Assembly (NCBI GenBank): GCA_947479055.1
Contig: CANJYE010000025.1
Coordinates: 1-43,294, forward strand
Origin: Erythrobacteraceae bacterium
GTDB taxonomy: Bacteria; Pseudomonadota; Alphaproteobacteria; Sphingomonadales; Sphingomonadaceae
Length of the DNA: 43,294 nucleotides
Reading direction: 5' to 3'
The notes under the pieces were generated by a model. It was given only the letters and a program-made list of their open reading frames with translations. It searched no databases and was not told the origin of the DNA. The position numbers and the translations under genes are program-made. The first letter of the stretch is position 1, and each line of letters opens with the position of its first letter. Shown here piece after piece: positions 25,290-34,344 of the stretch.

Positions 25290-26089
25290 GGCTCCGCCGG
25301 CAGCGCCAGCACCGGGCATGGCGCCTCGCGGACGACCCGTTCGGTCGTGCTGCCGCGAAGCGCGTCAAGGATGCCCTGGCGGCCGGCTGTCGGCATGGCA
25401 ACGAGGCCGCATGGCGCGGCTTCGGCGAGGATGGTGTCGATAACCGGCCCGTCGATCCGGCGCACGGCGATGGCCGCGCGCTTCGTGTCGTGCAGGCGCG
25501 GCGCGTCCTGGCCGACGTGAAGGAAGTCCAGCCCCGCCCCCAGTTGCGCGCTGAGGGATTCCAGCAGCGGAATCGCGTCGGTGGCCCGTGGCGCATGATC
25601 AATCGGGACGAGAATTGTCCCGAGAGCCAATTCACCACTCTGCGGATCGACGAAGGGCCGGGCCAAGGGGCCGAACAATAGCGTAGGCGCGCGGCTGCGC
25701 TGCGCCACTTCGGCGGATACCGAACCTGCCATCCAGCGGTTGAGCCCGCTGCGCCCATGGCTGGCCATGACGATCAGGTCCGGCCGGTGCTTCGACAAAT
25801 ACCTCGACAGCCCATCGACCGGATCGGCATCGGCGATCTCAACCTTGCTGACCTTGACGCCGGTCTTGTCAGCTACGTCGCTGAGTTTGGACCCGGCCGA
25901 AAGAATGCCCCAACGCTCAAGATACTCGCGCACGTGCGGAAAATCTTCCCAATGCTTGGCATCGCCGGGGCTACGGACATGGACCAGGTCGAGAGTGCTG
26001 CGATTGACCAGCGCTAGCTTCAGCGCATGCGCGAAGGCGAGCATGCCTTCCGGGGAAAAATCTGTCGGGTGAGCGATGGATCGGATCAT
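25286..26089 (-). CDS. Tandem-domain universal stress protein (UspA family)
   Basis: A 267-aa cytoplasmic protein with two Usp folds. The first (1-~140) has HPTDFSPEG at its start and the nucleotide-binding-type VMASHGRSGLNRWMAGSVS. The second (~158-267) opens with TILVPIDHA and ends in RGSTTERVVREAPCPVLAL, where G-S-T matches the usual GS-[ST] loop. Two-domain Usp proteins usually bind ATP or signal metabolic stress. It is translationally coupled to the JAMM peptidase downstream and divergent from the RluD-like gene across 136 bp. Confidence 0.9.
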   Translation of the reverse strand: MIRSIAHPTDFSPEGMLAFAHALKLALVNRSTLDLVHVRSPGDAKHWEDFPHVREYLERWGILSAGSKLSDVADKTGVKVSKVEIADADPVDGLSRYLSKHRPDLIVMASHGRSGLNRWMAGSVSAEVAQRSRAPTLLFGPLARPFVDPQSGELALGTILVPIDHAPRATDAIPLLESLSAQLGAGLDFLHVGQDAPRLHDTKRAAIAVRRIDGPVIDTILAEAAPCGLVAMPTAGRQGILDALRGSTTERVVREAPCPVLALPAEP

Positions 26090-26225
26090 GGCAGGTCCAG
26101 ACTGGAGTGGTTCGGGCAGATTGCCGAGGCATGGAACTGCTTTCTAACGCAACAATGCCGATTGTCGAAGTGCATCGACGGCACCCGCTCTTGTCTGTGC
26201 GCGCTTGCTTCCCATCTACCCGGTC

Positions 26226-27173
26226 ATGGGGGGAACCAATCCGATCGAAGGCGTGATCGCGCAAGCGGCGCTGCGGCTGGACAAGGCGCTGGCCGAGGCC
26301 TCCGGCCTGTCGCGTGAGCGGATCAAGGCGTTGATGGGCGAAGGCCGGATCACGCTGGACGGCAAGCCTGCCACCAATGCTTCGGCCAAGACCGTGGCCG
26401 GAAGTGCCTTCGCCATCGCCATTCCCGCCGCGACCACTGCCGACGCGCGCCCGCAGGATATTCCGCTGGTGGTTGTCCATGAGGATGCAGACCTGATCGT
26501 GATCGACAAGCCGGCTGGGCTGGTGGTCCATCCCGCTGCCGGGAATCTCGACGGCACGCTGGTCAATGCGCTGCTCCACCATTGCAAGGGCAGCCTTTCC
26601 GGCATCGGCGGGGTTGCCCGGCCCGGGATCGTCCACCGCATCGACAAGGACACATCGGGTCTGCTGGTGGTGGCCAAGACCGACCTCGCGCACGAAGGCC
26701 TCGCCCGCCAGTTCGCCGATCATTCGATCAACCGCGCCTATCTGGCGGTGGTCAGCGGCCATCCCGTGCCGCCCGCCGGGACCGTGGCCGGGCGAATCGG
26801 CCGCTCCACCACCAACCGCAAGAAGATGGCAGTGCTGGATGACATGAGCCCGCGCGGCAAGCATGCGGTGACGCATTACAAGTCTTTGAAACAGCTCAAC
26901 GATGCAGCCCTGGTGGAATGCCGGCTGGAAACCGGGCGGACGCATCAGGTGCGCGTTCATATGGCGTCAATCGGCCATGCGCTATTGGGCGATCCAACCT
27001 ATGGACGCGCACATGCCCGGCTTCGGCCGATCCTTACCCGGCTCGCATTCGCCCGCCAGGCGCTGCATGCGGCCCAATTGGGTTTCATCCACCCCCGCAG
27101 CGGGGAGGCGGTTCATTTCACCAGTCAACTTCCGGAGGACATGCGGGAACTTATCGAGGAACTCGATCGTTAA
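26226..27173 (+). CDS. RluA-family 23S rRNA pseudouridine synthase (RluD-like)
   Basis: A 315-aa rRNA pseudouridine synthase, second Rlu paralogue in the window. An N-terminal S4 domain (RLDKALAEASGLSRERIKALMGEGR-type, ~16-70) precedes the catalytic domain with VHRIDKDTSGLLVVAKTD, where the Asp is the nucleophile, and GRTHQVRVHMASIGHALLGDPTYG. RluD modifies helix 69 (U1911, 1915, 1917) and assists ribosome assembly; that target is inferred from similarity in architecture. Unlike the gene at 2525 it has no basic tail. ATG at 26226 is preferred to TTG at 26205, because of the GGTC-rich context and family N-termini. Confidence 0.88.
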   Translation: MGGTNPIEGVIAQAALRLDKALAEASGLSRERIKALMGEGRITLDGKPATNASAKTVAGSAFAIAIPAATTADARPQDIPLVVVHEDADLIVIDKPAGLVVHPAAGNLDGTLVNALLHHCKGSLSGIGGVARPGIVHRIDKDTSGLLVVAKTDLAHEGLARQFADHSINRAYLAVVSGHPVPPAGTVAGRIGRSTTNRKKMAVLDDMSPRGKHAVTHYKSLKQLNDAALVECRLETGRTHQVRVHMASIGHALLGDPTYGRAHARLRPILTRLAFARQALHAAQLGFIHPRSGEAVHFTSQLPEDMRELIEELDR

Positions 27174-27296
27174 GATCGGCGAAATCACCGATCACATCGT
27201 CACGAATTGGTCTATAGTGAACAATAAGGTGGCTCGCATCCGCGGATGCCCGTCAGGGGTCCGCAACAGCCGGGCCGACACAGGAAGGGTTTAGAA

Positions 27297-28223
27297 GTGA
27301 GCAACGCAAGCGGCACAAAGTCCCGGTCGATGGCCGTTCCTGCCCTGGGCAGCGAACAGAGCCTCAACCGTTACCTCACAGAAATCAAGAAATTCCCGGT
27401 GCTGACGGCAGAGCAGGAATACATGCTCGCCAAGCGTTTCCAGGAACATCAGGATCCCGAGGCGGCAGCCCAGCTGGTCACCAGCCACCTGCGGCTCGTG
27501 GCCAAGATCGCCATGGGCTATCGCGGATATGGCCTGCCGGTGTCCGATCTCATTTCCGAAGGCAATGTCGGGCTGATGCAGGGCGTCAAGAAGTTCGAGC
27601 CCGATCGCGGTTTCCGCCTCGCAACCTACGCCATGTGGTGGATCAAGGCCTCGATGCAGGAATTTATCCTGCGCAGCTGGAGCCTCGTCAAGATGGGCAC
27701 CACCGCCGCGCAGAAGAAGCTGTTCTTCAACCTGCGGCGGATGAAGAAGAACCTTGATGCCTATGAGGATTCCGATCTCCACCCGGATGATGTGGCCAAG
27801 ATCGCCACCGACCTCGGCGTGCCCGAGCAAGAAGTGATCAACATGAACCGGCGGATGATGATGGGCGGCGATGCCTCGCTCAACGTCTCCATGCGCAACG
27901 ACGAGGAAGGTTCGGGCGAGTGGCAGGACTGGCTGACCGACGACCGGCCCTTGCAGGACGAAACCGTGGCCGAGGCGGAAGAAACCGCGCTGCGCCATGA
28001 AATGCTGGCCGAAGCGATGGGCAGCCTCAACGAGCGCGAGAAGCACATCCTGACCGAGCGGCGGCTGACCGACAATCCGCAGACGCTCGAGGAACTGAGC
28101 CAGGAATATGCGGTAAGCCGTGAACGTATCCGTCAGATAGAAGTGCGCGCCTTCGAGAAATTGCAGAAGGCGATGCAACGGATCGCGCAGGAACGGCTGC
28201 TGCCGCTGCCCATGGCGGGCTGA
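27297..28223 (+). CDS. rpoH: RNA polymerase heat-shock sigma factor RpoH (sigma-32)
   Basis: A 308-aa group 3 sigma-70 factor directing heat-shock transcription. Region 2 is seen in DLISEGNVGLMQGVKKFEP and RLATYAMWWIKASMQEFIL. The RpoH box QKKLFFNLRRMK follows, which separates it from RpoD, and region 4.2 ends the protein (SREYA-type helix: EELSQEYAVSRERIRQIEVRAF). The start is GTG at 27297 with AGGAAGGG ideally placed seven bases upstream; in-frame ATG at 27246 would include this site in the gene. A TATAGT hexamer at 27213 might be its -10 box, but the -35 is weak. Its probable target clpP is in the window. Confidence 0.94.
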   Translation: MSNASGTKSRSMAVPALGSEQSLNRYLTEIKKFPVLTAEQEYMLAKRFQEHQDPEAAAQLVTSHLRLVAKIAMGYRGYGLPVSDLISEGNVGLMQGVKKFEPDRGFRLATYAMWWIKASMQEFILRSWSLVKMGTTAAQKKLFFNLRRMKKNLDAYEDSDLHPDDVAKIATDLGVPEQEVINMNRRMMMGGDASLNVSMRNDEEGSGEWQDWLTDDRPLQDETVAEAEETALRHEMLAEAMGSLNEREKHILTERRLTDNPQTLEELSQEYAVSRERIRQIEVRAFEKLQKAMQRIAQERLLPLPMAG

Positions 28224-28227
28224 TTTT

Positions 28228-28262
28228 CACCGGATCCGGCCAACCCGGCCGGGTCCGGTGAC
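28228..28262 (+). terminator. rpoH terminator
   Basis: TCACCGGATCCGG pairs with CCGGGTCCGGTGA (one G-T wobble) around a nine-base loop, just after the rpoH stop. There is no T-tract after the stem. Confidence 0.55.
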
Positions 28263-28307
28263 CGCCTCGCCGGGCAAGGGCAGGCCCCTGAACGAAAGAG
28301 GTGTGAC

Positions 28308-28718
28308 ATGGCGCATGCACGGCATTTCTTGGTCCTGGCGGCCCTGCTGGCTTTGGGCTCACCGGGTCTGGCGCAGGAAGGCGCGGCTGACTGGGGCAGG
28401 GCCGAACGGGTCAAGGTCGATCTCGCCAATTTCAGCTTCACCCCCGAAACCATCAATCTGCACCACGGCGAGGCCTATGTGATCGCCTTGGTCAACAAGG
28501 CCGGAGGCGGGCATGATTTCGTGGCCGGGGACTTCTTCGCCGCCGCAACGATGCCAGAGGCCGATCGCGCCCGGCTGCACGATGGCGGAGTCGAATTGTC
28601 AGGCGGGGAAACGGTGGAACTCCACCTGATCGCTCCCGCGCCGGGCAGCTATAAGGCGAAGTGCAGCCACTTCATGCATTCCTCCTTCGGGATGAAGGGC
28701 ATGATCGTGGTGTCCTGA
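28308..28718 (+). CDS. Periplasmic cupredoxin-like protein
   Basis: A 136-aa secreted protein with a Sec signal peptide (cleavage near LGSPGLAQ, residue ~23) and a plastocyanin/azurin-type fold. Likely type I copper ligands are His69 (GGGHDF), Cys119, His124 and Met129 (CSHFMHSSFGM). Motifs FSFTPETINLHHGE and APGSYKAKC are typical of cupredoxin_1 proteins. It could carry electrons or bind copper; no partner oxidase or copper chaperone is adjacent. It converges with the 2OG oxygenase gene. Confidence 0.85.
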   Translation: MAHARHFLVLAALLALGSPGLAQEGAADWGRAERVKVDLANFSFTPETINLHHGEAYVIALVNKAGGGHDFVAGDFFAAATMPEADRARLHDGGVELSGGETVELHLIAPAPGSYKAKCSHFMHSSFGMKGMIVVS

Positions 28719-28748
28719 GGCAGCGAACGCAGCCGTACTGCCTTCCGG

Positions 28749-29267
28749 TCAGTCTCTCGTCTTGAACAATTGTAACGTGAAACGCGGCTCGGGCGCATCA
28801 ATCGCCACCGGGGTGGTTGCATGCTCGAGATTGCCGTCATTGCGCAGGCCGGTATTGAACCTTGGCTCGATGCCCCTGAACCCGCTTTCCTCGCCATCGC
28901 GATAAAGGAACAGCCCACCCCAGTCCCGGTCCCACTGCGGGTTGAGGAAAATGGTGATGGCGGTGCAATGCTTGGCATCATTGTGCCAGGGGATATAGCT
29001 GAGGCGGCTCCAGGCGTAGTTCATCACGATGTAATCGAGATCGTCCACCACGCCCCGGTCCCTCAGCTTGGCGAGGATCAGACGCGCCAGCTCAGGCTCG
29101 TAATCACGGACCAGAACCGGCTGGCTGGCTCGAACGATAACCGGGTCCCAATGGTGGTTCGAGCGCGAAAAACCGCGACCTCGGGCGAGATTTGCCCGTG
29201 AATCCTCCAGCAGCCAGCGGCAGAATTCGGCAGGAAACACGTCATCGAAAAATGTCAGGGATTCCAT
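28749..29267 (-). CDS. 2-oxoglutarate/Fe(II)-dependent oxygenase
   Basis: A 172-aa double-stranded beta-helix oxygenase. Iron ligands are His95 and Asp97 (IPWHNDAKH) and His149 (NLEHATTPV); Arg162 (PEPRFTLQLF) is positioned to bind 2-oxoglutarate. ITIFLNPQWDRDWGGLF fits the prolyl-hydroxylase-like (PKHD) subgroup. Such enzymes hydroxylate amino-acid side chains or small molecules; the substrate cannot be inferred. The ATG at 29267 directly precedes the domain; a longer frame exists upstream but is GC-skewed noise. Confidence 0.85.
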   Translation of the reverse strand: MESLTFFDDVFPAEFCRWLLEDSRANLARGRGFSRSNHHWDPVIVRASQPVLVRDYEPELARLILAKLRDRGVVDDLDYIVMNYAWSRLSYIPWHNDAKHCTAITIFLNPQWDRDWGGLFLYRDGEESGFRGIEPRFNTGLRNDGNLEHATTPVAIDAPEPRFTLQLFKTRD

Positions 29268-29356
29268 CGTGTAATCCTTATGCCCCGGCAACGGGCCCGC
29301 GCATAGCGCAGAACGGAGGAATCCGTAAACGCCTGCCGGGATGCTGCGGGCAGCGG

Positions 29357-29884
29357 CTAAGTTTCGGGATCGGCTTCGAGTGAATATTTCTGGAAATGCC
29401 GGCTGATGTGGAACTGGAACAGCGTGCACGCCACCAGCATCGCCTGATTGTCCCGTCGGGCCTGCGCGGTCTTCATCGCATCGGCCCCGGCGAGGTGAGC
29501 ATATTCCTTCATCGACAGGCCCTCGGGCAGCGGGCACGCCCGGGCGAATTGTTCCATCGCTTCCGCTCGCAACCGCCTGGCGCTGGCGACGATCTCCAGA
29601 GCACTCTCGACATCGGTCTCGCCAGCGTCCAACCGCCGCAGCAAGTTGCAGCGATAGTCCCGACAAACGGCCGGACGGATGGAATAGGCAGTGCAGTTGC
29701 AGCCCTTCAGCGCAGCGCAGGGCTGGCTGGCCTTGCGCACTCCGTTCGCTTCAACCAGGCGCATTCCGGCTGTTTCCAGCCCGGCCCCATCCTCGCCGGG
29801 GGCAAGCTCGATCCGGGAAAACAGCGTGCCGTCGCAACACAGGCCGCAACTGGTGCAGAGGGCTGAGGAGTCGAGCGATGCCAT
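29357..29884 (-). CDS. YkgJ-family cysteine-cluster protein
   Basis: A 175-aa protein of the YkgJ/CxxCxxCC family (putative zinc- or iron-chelating). Cysteines are at 10, 13, 16 and 17 (CTSCGLCC), then in QPCAALKGCNCTAY and VCRDYRCN, the set expected for the family. The C-terminal ~80 residues are helical. The function is unknown in general; some homologues have been linked to Fe-S proteins or flagellin methylation. It lies upstream of, and on the same strand as, the 2OG-Fe(II) oxygenase gene, 89 bp away, and is divergent from mtgA. Confidence 0.85.
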   Translation of the reverse strand: MASLDSSALCTSCGLCCDGTLFSRIELAPGEDGAGLETAGMRLVEANGVRKASQPCAALKGCNCTAYSIRPAVCRDYRCNLLRRLDAGETDVESALEIVASARRLRAEAMEQFARACPLPEGLSMKEYAHLAGADAMKTAQARRDNQAMLVACTLFQFHISRHFQKYSLEADPET

Positions 29885-29999
29885 GAAATTCTCCTGCCGA
29901 TCCAGCCGGAATACACCAAGCGACGGTCACCTCAAGGCGGAAAGGCCGGGGTCAGGACTGCCTTGCGCCGAACCGGATCGCCAACTACATCCAGCACCC

Positions 30000-30671
30000 A
30001 TGGCCCTTCGCCTCGCCCGGCTGCTTGCCCGCATTGTCCTTTGGTTCCTCATCATCAGCGTCGGGCTGGTGGTGATCTACAAATTCGTTCCCCCACCGCT
30101 GACCGCGACAATGATCCTCGACGGAAACGGCATCACCAAGGACTGGGAATCGCTCGACAACATCGATCATGACATGGTCTCTGCCGCGATTGCCGCCGAA
30201 GATGGCAAGTTCTGCCAGCACAGCGGCTTCGATCAGGCAGCGATCGAGAAAGCTCTGGCGCGCAACATGAAGGGCGGCAGAATCCGGGGTGGCTCTACCA
30301 TCAGCCAGCAGACCGCCAAGAACGTGTTCCTGTGGCAGGGCGGCGGCTATTTCCGCAAGGGGCTGGAAGCCTGGTTCACCGTGCTGATCGAGAATATCTG
30401 GGGCAAGCGGCGGATCATGGAAGTCTATCTCAACGTTGCCGAAACCGGGATCGGCACCTATGGCGTGGAAGCCGGGGCGCAGCGTTACTGGGGCCATTCC
30501 GCCGCCCGGCTGAGCAAGGTGGAGGCCGCCCGCATGGCCGCCGCGCTGCCGCTGCCCAAGAAGCGCCCGGTCAAGAACCCGTTCGGCTTCACCCGCCACT
30601 ATGGCAACATGATAGCCGCGCGGATCAGCACCGTCCGGCGTGACGGGCTGGACGGATGCGTCTACGACTAG
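30000..30671 (+). CDS. mtgA: Monofunctional biosynthetic peptidoglycan transglycosylase
   Basis: Polymerises lipid II into glycan strands at the inner membrane; 223 aa, one N-terminal helix (residues ~8-27) and a GT51 domain. The catalytic Glu67 lies in AAEDGKFCQHSGFD, and GGSTISQQTAKNVFLW plus RRIMEVYLNVAETG are the remaining family motifs. There is no transpeptidase domain, as expected for MtgA. ATG at 30000 is chosen so that the membrane helix is N-terminal; an in-frame codon upstream would overlap the divergent YkgJ gene. The CDF exporter begins 4 bp downstream. Confidence 0.93.
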   Translation: MALRLARLLARIVLWFLIISVGLVVIYKFVPPPLTATMILDGNGITKDWESLDNIDHDMVSAAIAAEDGKFCQHSGFDQAAIEKALARNMKGGRIRGGSTISQQTAKNVFLWQGGGYFRKGLEAWFTVLIENIWGKRRIMEVYLNVAETGIGTYGVEAGAQRYWGHSAARLSKVEAARMAAALPLPKKRPVKNPFGFTRHYGNMIAARISTVRRDGLDGCVYD

Positions 30672-30675
30672 GCGG

Positions 30676-31611
30676 ATGAGCGCAGATCACCACCACCACG
30701 GGCACCATCCCCACGGCCATCATCATGATCACGCGCCCGCCGGGCATGGCCGCGCCTTTGCCATCGGGGTGGCGCTCAACACCGGCTTCGTCGCGGTGGA
30801 GGCGGTGTTCGGCATCCTTTCCGGCTCGATGGCGCTGCTGGCCGATGCCGGACACAATCTGTCCGACGTGCTCTCGCTGCTGATCGCCTGGGGTGCCTCG
30901 ATCATGGCGGCACGGCCGCCGTCCGCGCGCTTCACCTATGGCTTCAAGTCCAGCTCGATCCTGGCGGCGATGACCAATGCCGGCCTGCTGATGGTGGCGC
31001 TGGGCGCGATCTTTGCCGAGACGCTGCGGCGGCTGTTCGATCCCCAGCCGGTCGAAGGCACGGTGATGATGGCGGTGGCCGGGGTCGGCATTGTCATCAA
31101 TACCGCCACTGCGCTGCTGTTCATGCGCGGGCGCAAGCACGATCTCAACATTCGCGGCGCGTTCCTGCACATGGCGGGCGACGCGGCCGTTTCAGCCGGA
31201 GTGGTGCTGGCGGGCCTTGCGATCATGCTGACCGGCAAGTGGTGGATCGACCCGGTGACCGGCCTCGCCATCGTTGCGGTGATCGCCTGGGGCACCTGGG
31301 GCCTGCTCAAGGACAGCCTGAAAATGGGCCTGCTGGCCGTTCCCGACGGGATTGACGAGGCGGCGGTGCGCACATGGCTGCGCGCGCTGCCGGGAGTGGC
31401 GGCAGTGCACGATCTCCACATCTGGCCGATGAGCACGACCGAAACCGCGCTGACCGCACATCTGGTGATGCCCGGGGGCCATCCGGGCGACGCCTTCCTG
31501 CACCGGATTGCCCATGATCTGGACCACCGCTTCGGCATCCACCACCCGACCATCCAGCTGGAAACCGCCAGCGGCGCGGAATGCGCGCTGGAAAGCGAGA
31601 CGGTGGTTTAG
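30676..31611 (+). CDS. Cation diffusion facilitator (ZitB/CzcD-like zinc exporter)
   Basis: A 311-aa inner-membrane antiporter that exports Zn2+ (possibly Co2+ or Cd2+) in exchange for H+. A His-rich cytoplasmic N-terminus (HHHHGHHPHGHHHDH within residues 5-20) precedes six helices. Metal-site residues are HNLSD (His60, Asp64) in helix II and HMAGD in helix V, the HxxxD pair pattern typical of zinc-selective members. A cytoplasmic ferredoxin-like domain ends the protein (VHDLHIWPM). Its stop TAG forms the start of the 20-bp inverted repeat that borders the downstream island. Confidence 0.9.
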   Translation: MSADHHHHGHHPHGHHHDHAPAGHGRAFAIGVALNTGFVAVEAVFGILSGSMALLADAGHNLSDVLSLLIAWGASIMAARPPSARFTYGFKSSSILAAMTNAGLLMVALGAIFAETLRRLFDPQPVEGTVMMAVAGVGIVINTATALLFMRGRKHDLNIRGAFLHMAGDAAVSAGVVLAGLAIMLTGKWWIDPVTGLAIVAVIAWGTWGLLKDSLKMGLLAVPDGIDEAAVRTWLRALPGVAAVHDLHIWPMSTTETALTAHLVMPGGHPGDAFLHRIAHDLDHRFGIHHPTIQLETASGAECALESETVV

Positions 31612-32149
31612 GCCGTGTGGACAAATTCGACCGCAGGAACAAGCGGCCACTACACGTCCGAAATCGGGAAGAATTCCGCCCTCAGCTGCCATTCCGGACA
31701 CGACAACATTGCGGACATACCAATAAGCGGTCATTCGTGAAGCCCGTCGATTTGGAGCCCATCATGGCATTGCTGATCAAATGGCTCGGCCGCACCCTGT
31801 TTGTTATCTGGGGCGTTGATGGGATCGCGTGTCTCTACTTCAAGGACCGCGCAATCAGCGAAATGCATAATCTTGCATGTTGCAAAGATGCTGTATCATT
31901 TTCTTCACTTACGGATCATCCGGTACTGATCTCGCACGGCACTGCACTTGGGTATCATCTCACGCAGTGGATATTTTTCGGGTGTTCCGGTTTGGCCGCG
32001 GCATTGCATTTTGCCGACCGCCGCCTTGCTCAAAGGGCAAGCTCTGCCGAGAATGACCGCTAACCACGACTTTCCCGCCATCGCCTTCGTCGAGCGGATA
32101 CCCTGAAACCCGCCGATCGGTCAGCACCGGAATTTGTCCACGCCGCCTA
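31609..32149. repeat. Inverted-repeat-bounded island between two convergent genes
   Basis: The arms at 31609-31628 and 32130-32149 are reverse complements at 18 of 20 positions, with a perfect 12-base core (GTGGACAAATTC). Each arm includes the TAG stop codon of the neighbouring gene. The 501-bp interior has visibly lower G+C than both neighbours and contains one small gene. It has the size and ends of a non-autonomous mobile element; no transposase is encoded. The left interior (31660-31740) carries repeated CGGACA / GCGGACAT / GCGGTCAT motifs. Confidence 0.7.
31764..32063 (+). CDS. Small hypothetical membrane protein in the AT-richer island
   Basis: I do not recognise this 99-aa protein. 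It has a hydrophobic N-terminal segment (LLIKWLGRTLFVIWGVDGIACLYF), a central cysteine pair (LACCKD), and a second segment (LTQWIFFGCSGLAAALHF), then a basic end. This suggests two membrane helices. GGAG seven bases before ATG 31764 supports the start; a longer frame upstream runs into the repeat-rich zone. Codon use is less G+C-biased in third positions than in all neighbours, so it is either a cargo gene of the island or a relic. Confidence 0.55.
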   Translation: MALLIKWLGRTLFVIWGVDGIACLYFKDRAISEMHNLACCKDAVSFSSLTDHPVLISHGTALGYHLTQWIFFGCSGLAAALHFADRRLAQRASSAENDR

Positions 32150-32881
32150 GCCCGGCGCCTTCCTGAACAGCACCGCGTCATATTCCGTCCCGTCGATCCG
32201 GCGGTTGTCCGGTCCATAGAGCAGGGTCTGCGGCGCATGGTCGGTCATGCGGAAGGGCTCGGCCCGGTAATGGCCGGCCACCGGCATGTCGGCGAAGCGA
32301 AAATGGGCGTTGTAGATCGCCAGCCAGCCGCCCGGCCGCAGCACCGCATCCAGTCGGGCGATGCCCGCCGCGACATCGGCGAAAGGCAGGATCGCGGCGC
32401 AATCCTCCGGCCGTTCCAGCTCGATCTGGCCGTGGCGGAACACCGCCATTGCCAGCACCGCGTCATAGCGTTCGGACGGATCGGGCGCATCGGCAAGGAT
32501 ATAGCGCGAACGCGGATCGGGATCGGCCTGGCGGGCCCGGTCGAGCGCCCAGGCGTTCACATCGATACCGGTGATCTCCGCCAGGGGCAGCCGTTGCCGC
32601 AGGGCCCGCACTTCCATCCCCCGCGAACAGCCGAACGACAGGATGCGCGGCGCTTCCAGCCGGGCAAGGCGCAGGACCAGCGCGTCGAACAGTTCGGGGT
32701 AGCGGTCCTCGAAGGTTTCCGGGAACGGCTGGAACAGGTGGAGGTCGCGCCGCTCGCGCAGGGCATGGAGCGCGCGCCGTTCCGGATCGATCAGGCGCAG
32801 CACGGCCTGGGCCAGCGCCGATCCGCCGGGGATCGCCCGGATCAGTCCATCAAGCCTGTCTCCGAGAATCCGGCGAGTCAT
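32147..32881 (-). CDS. Class I SAM-dependent methyltransferase
   Basis: A 244-aa Rossmann-fold methyltransferase. The SAM-binding loop is [16 protein letters not shown] (motif I), with the acidic residue of [15 protein letters not shown] at the end of strand 2 and the [18 protein letters not shown] region as motif [15 protein letters not shown] is motif III. CheR-like FSFGCSRGxE is reminiscent but the CheR receptor-binding domain is absent. The substrate is unknown. Its TAG stop lies within the right arm of the inverted repeat. clpX is 43 bp upstream on the same strand. Confidence 0.83.
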   Translation of the reverse strand: MTRRILGDRLDGLIRAIPGGSALAQAVLRLIDPERRALHALRERRDLHLFQPFPETFEDRYPELFDALVLRLARLEAPRILSFGCSRGMEVRALRQRLPLAEITGIDVNAWALDRARQADPDPRSRYILADAPDPSERYDAVLAMAVFRHGQIELERPEDCAAILPFADVAAGIARLDAVLRPGGWLAIYNAHFRFADMPVAGHYRAEPFRMTDHAPQTLLYGPDNRRIDGTEYDAVLFRKAPG

Positions 32882-32924
32882 CGCACCGCGGCGGTTCGCC
32901 GCCGGTCAGCGCGAGGATAGCGGC

Positions 32925-34184
<1,260 letters not shown>

Positions 34185-34210
34185 AGTCTCGTCCTGTCCC
34201 CAAATCGGGG

Positions 34211-34251
34211 ATTCGCGCGCCTTACTGTAGACGCGCGAATGTCACAATCAA
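34211..34251 (-). promoter_or_regulatory. Putative clpX promoter with operator-like inverted repeat
   Basis: TTGATT (34251-34246), 16 bases, TACAGT (34229-34224). The perfect nine-base inverted repeat ATTCGCGCG (34211-34219) and CGCGCGAAT (34232-34240) brackets the -10, which sits in its 12-base centre. The transcript would start about 35 bases before ATG 34184. Confidence 0.45.
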
Positions 34252-34344
34252 TCCGGCGATCATAGCGCCGCAAGCTTGCTTCCGGCTGAAGCAGCAGGGT
34301 TGCCAAAAAGCTACCCGTCGCCTGCGTACCGGCCGCAATTCCCA

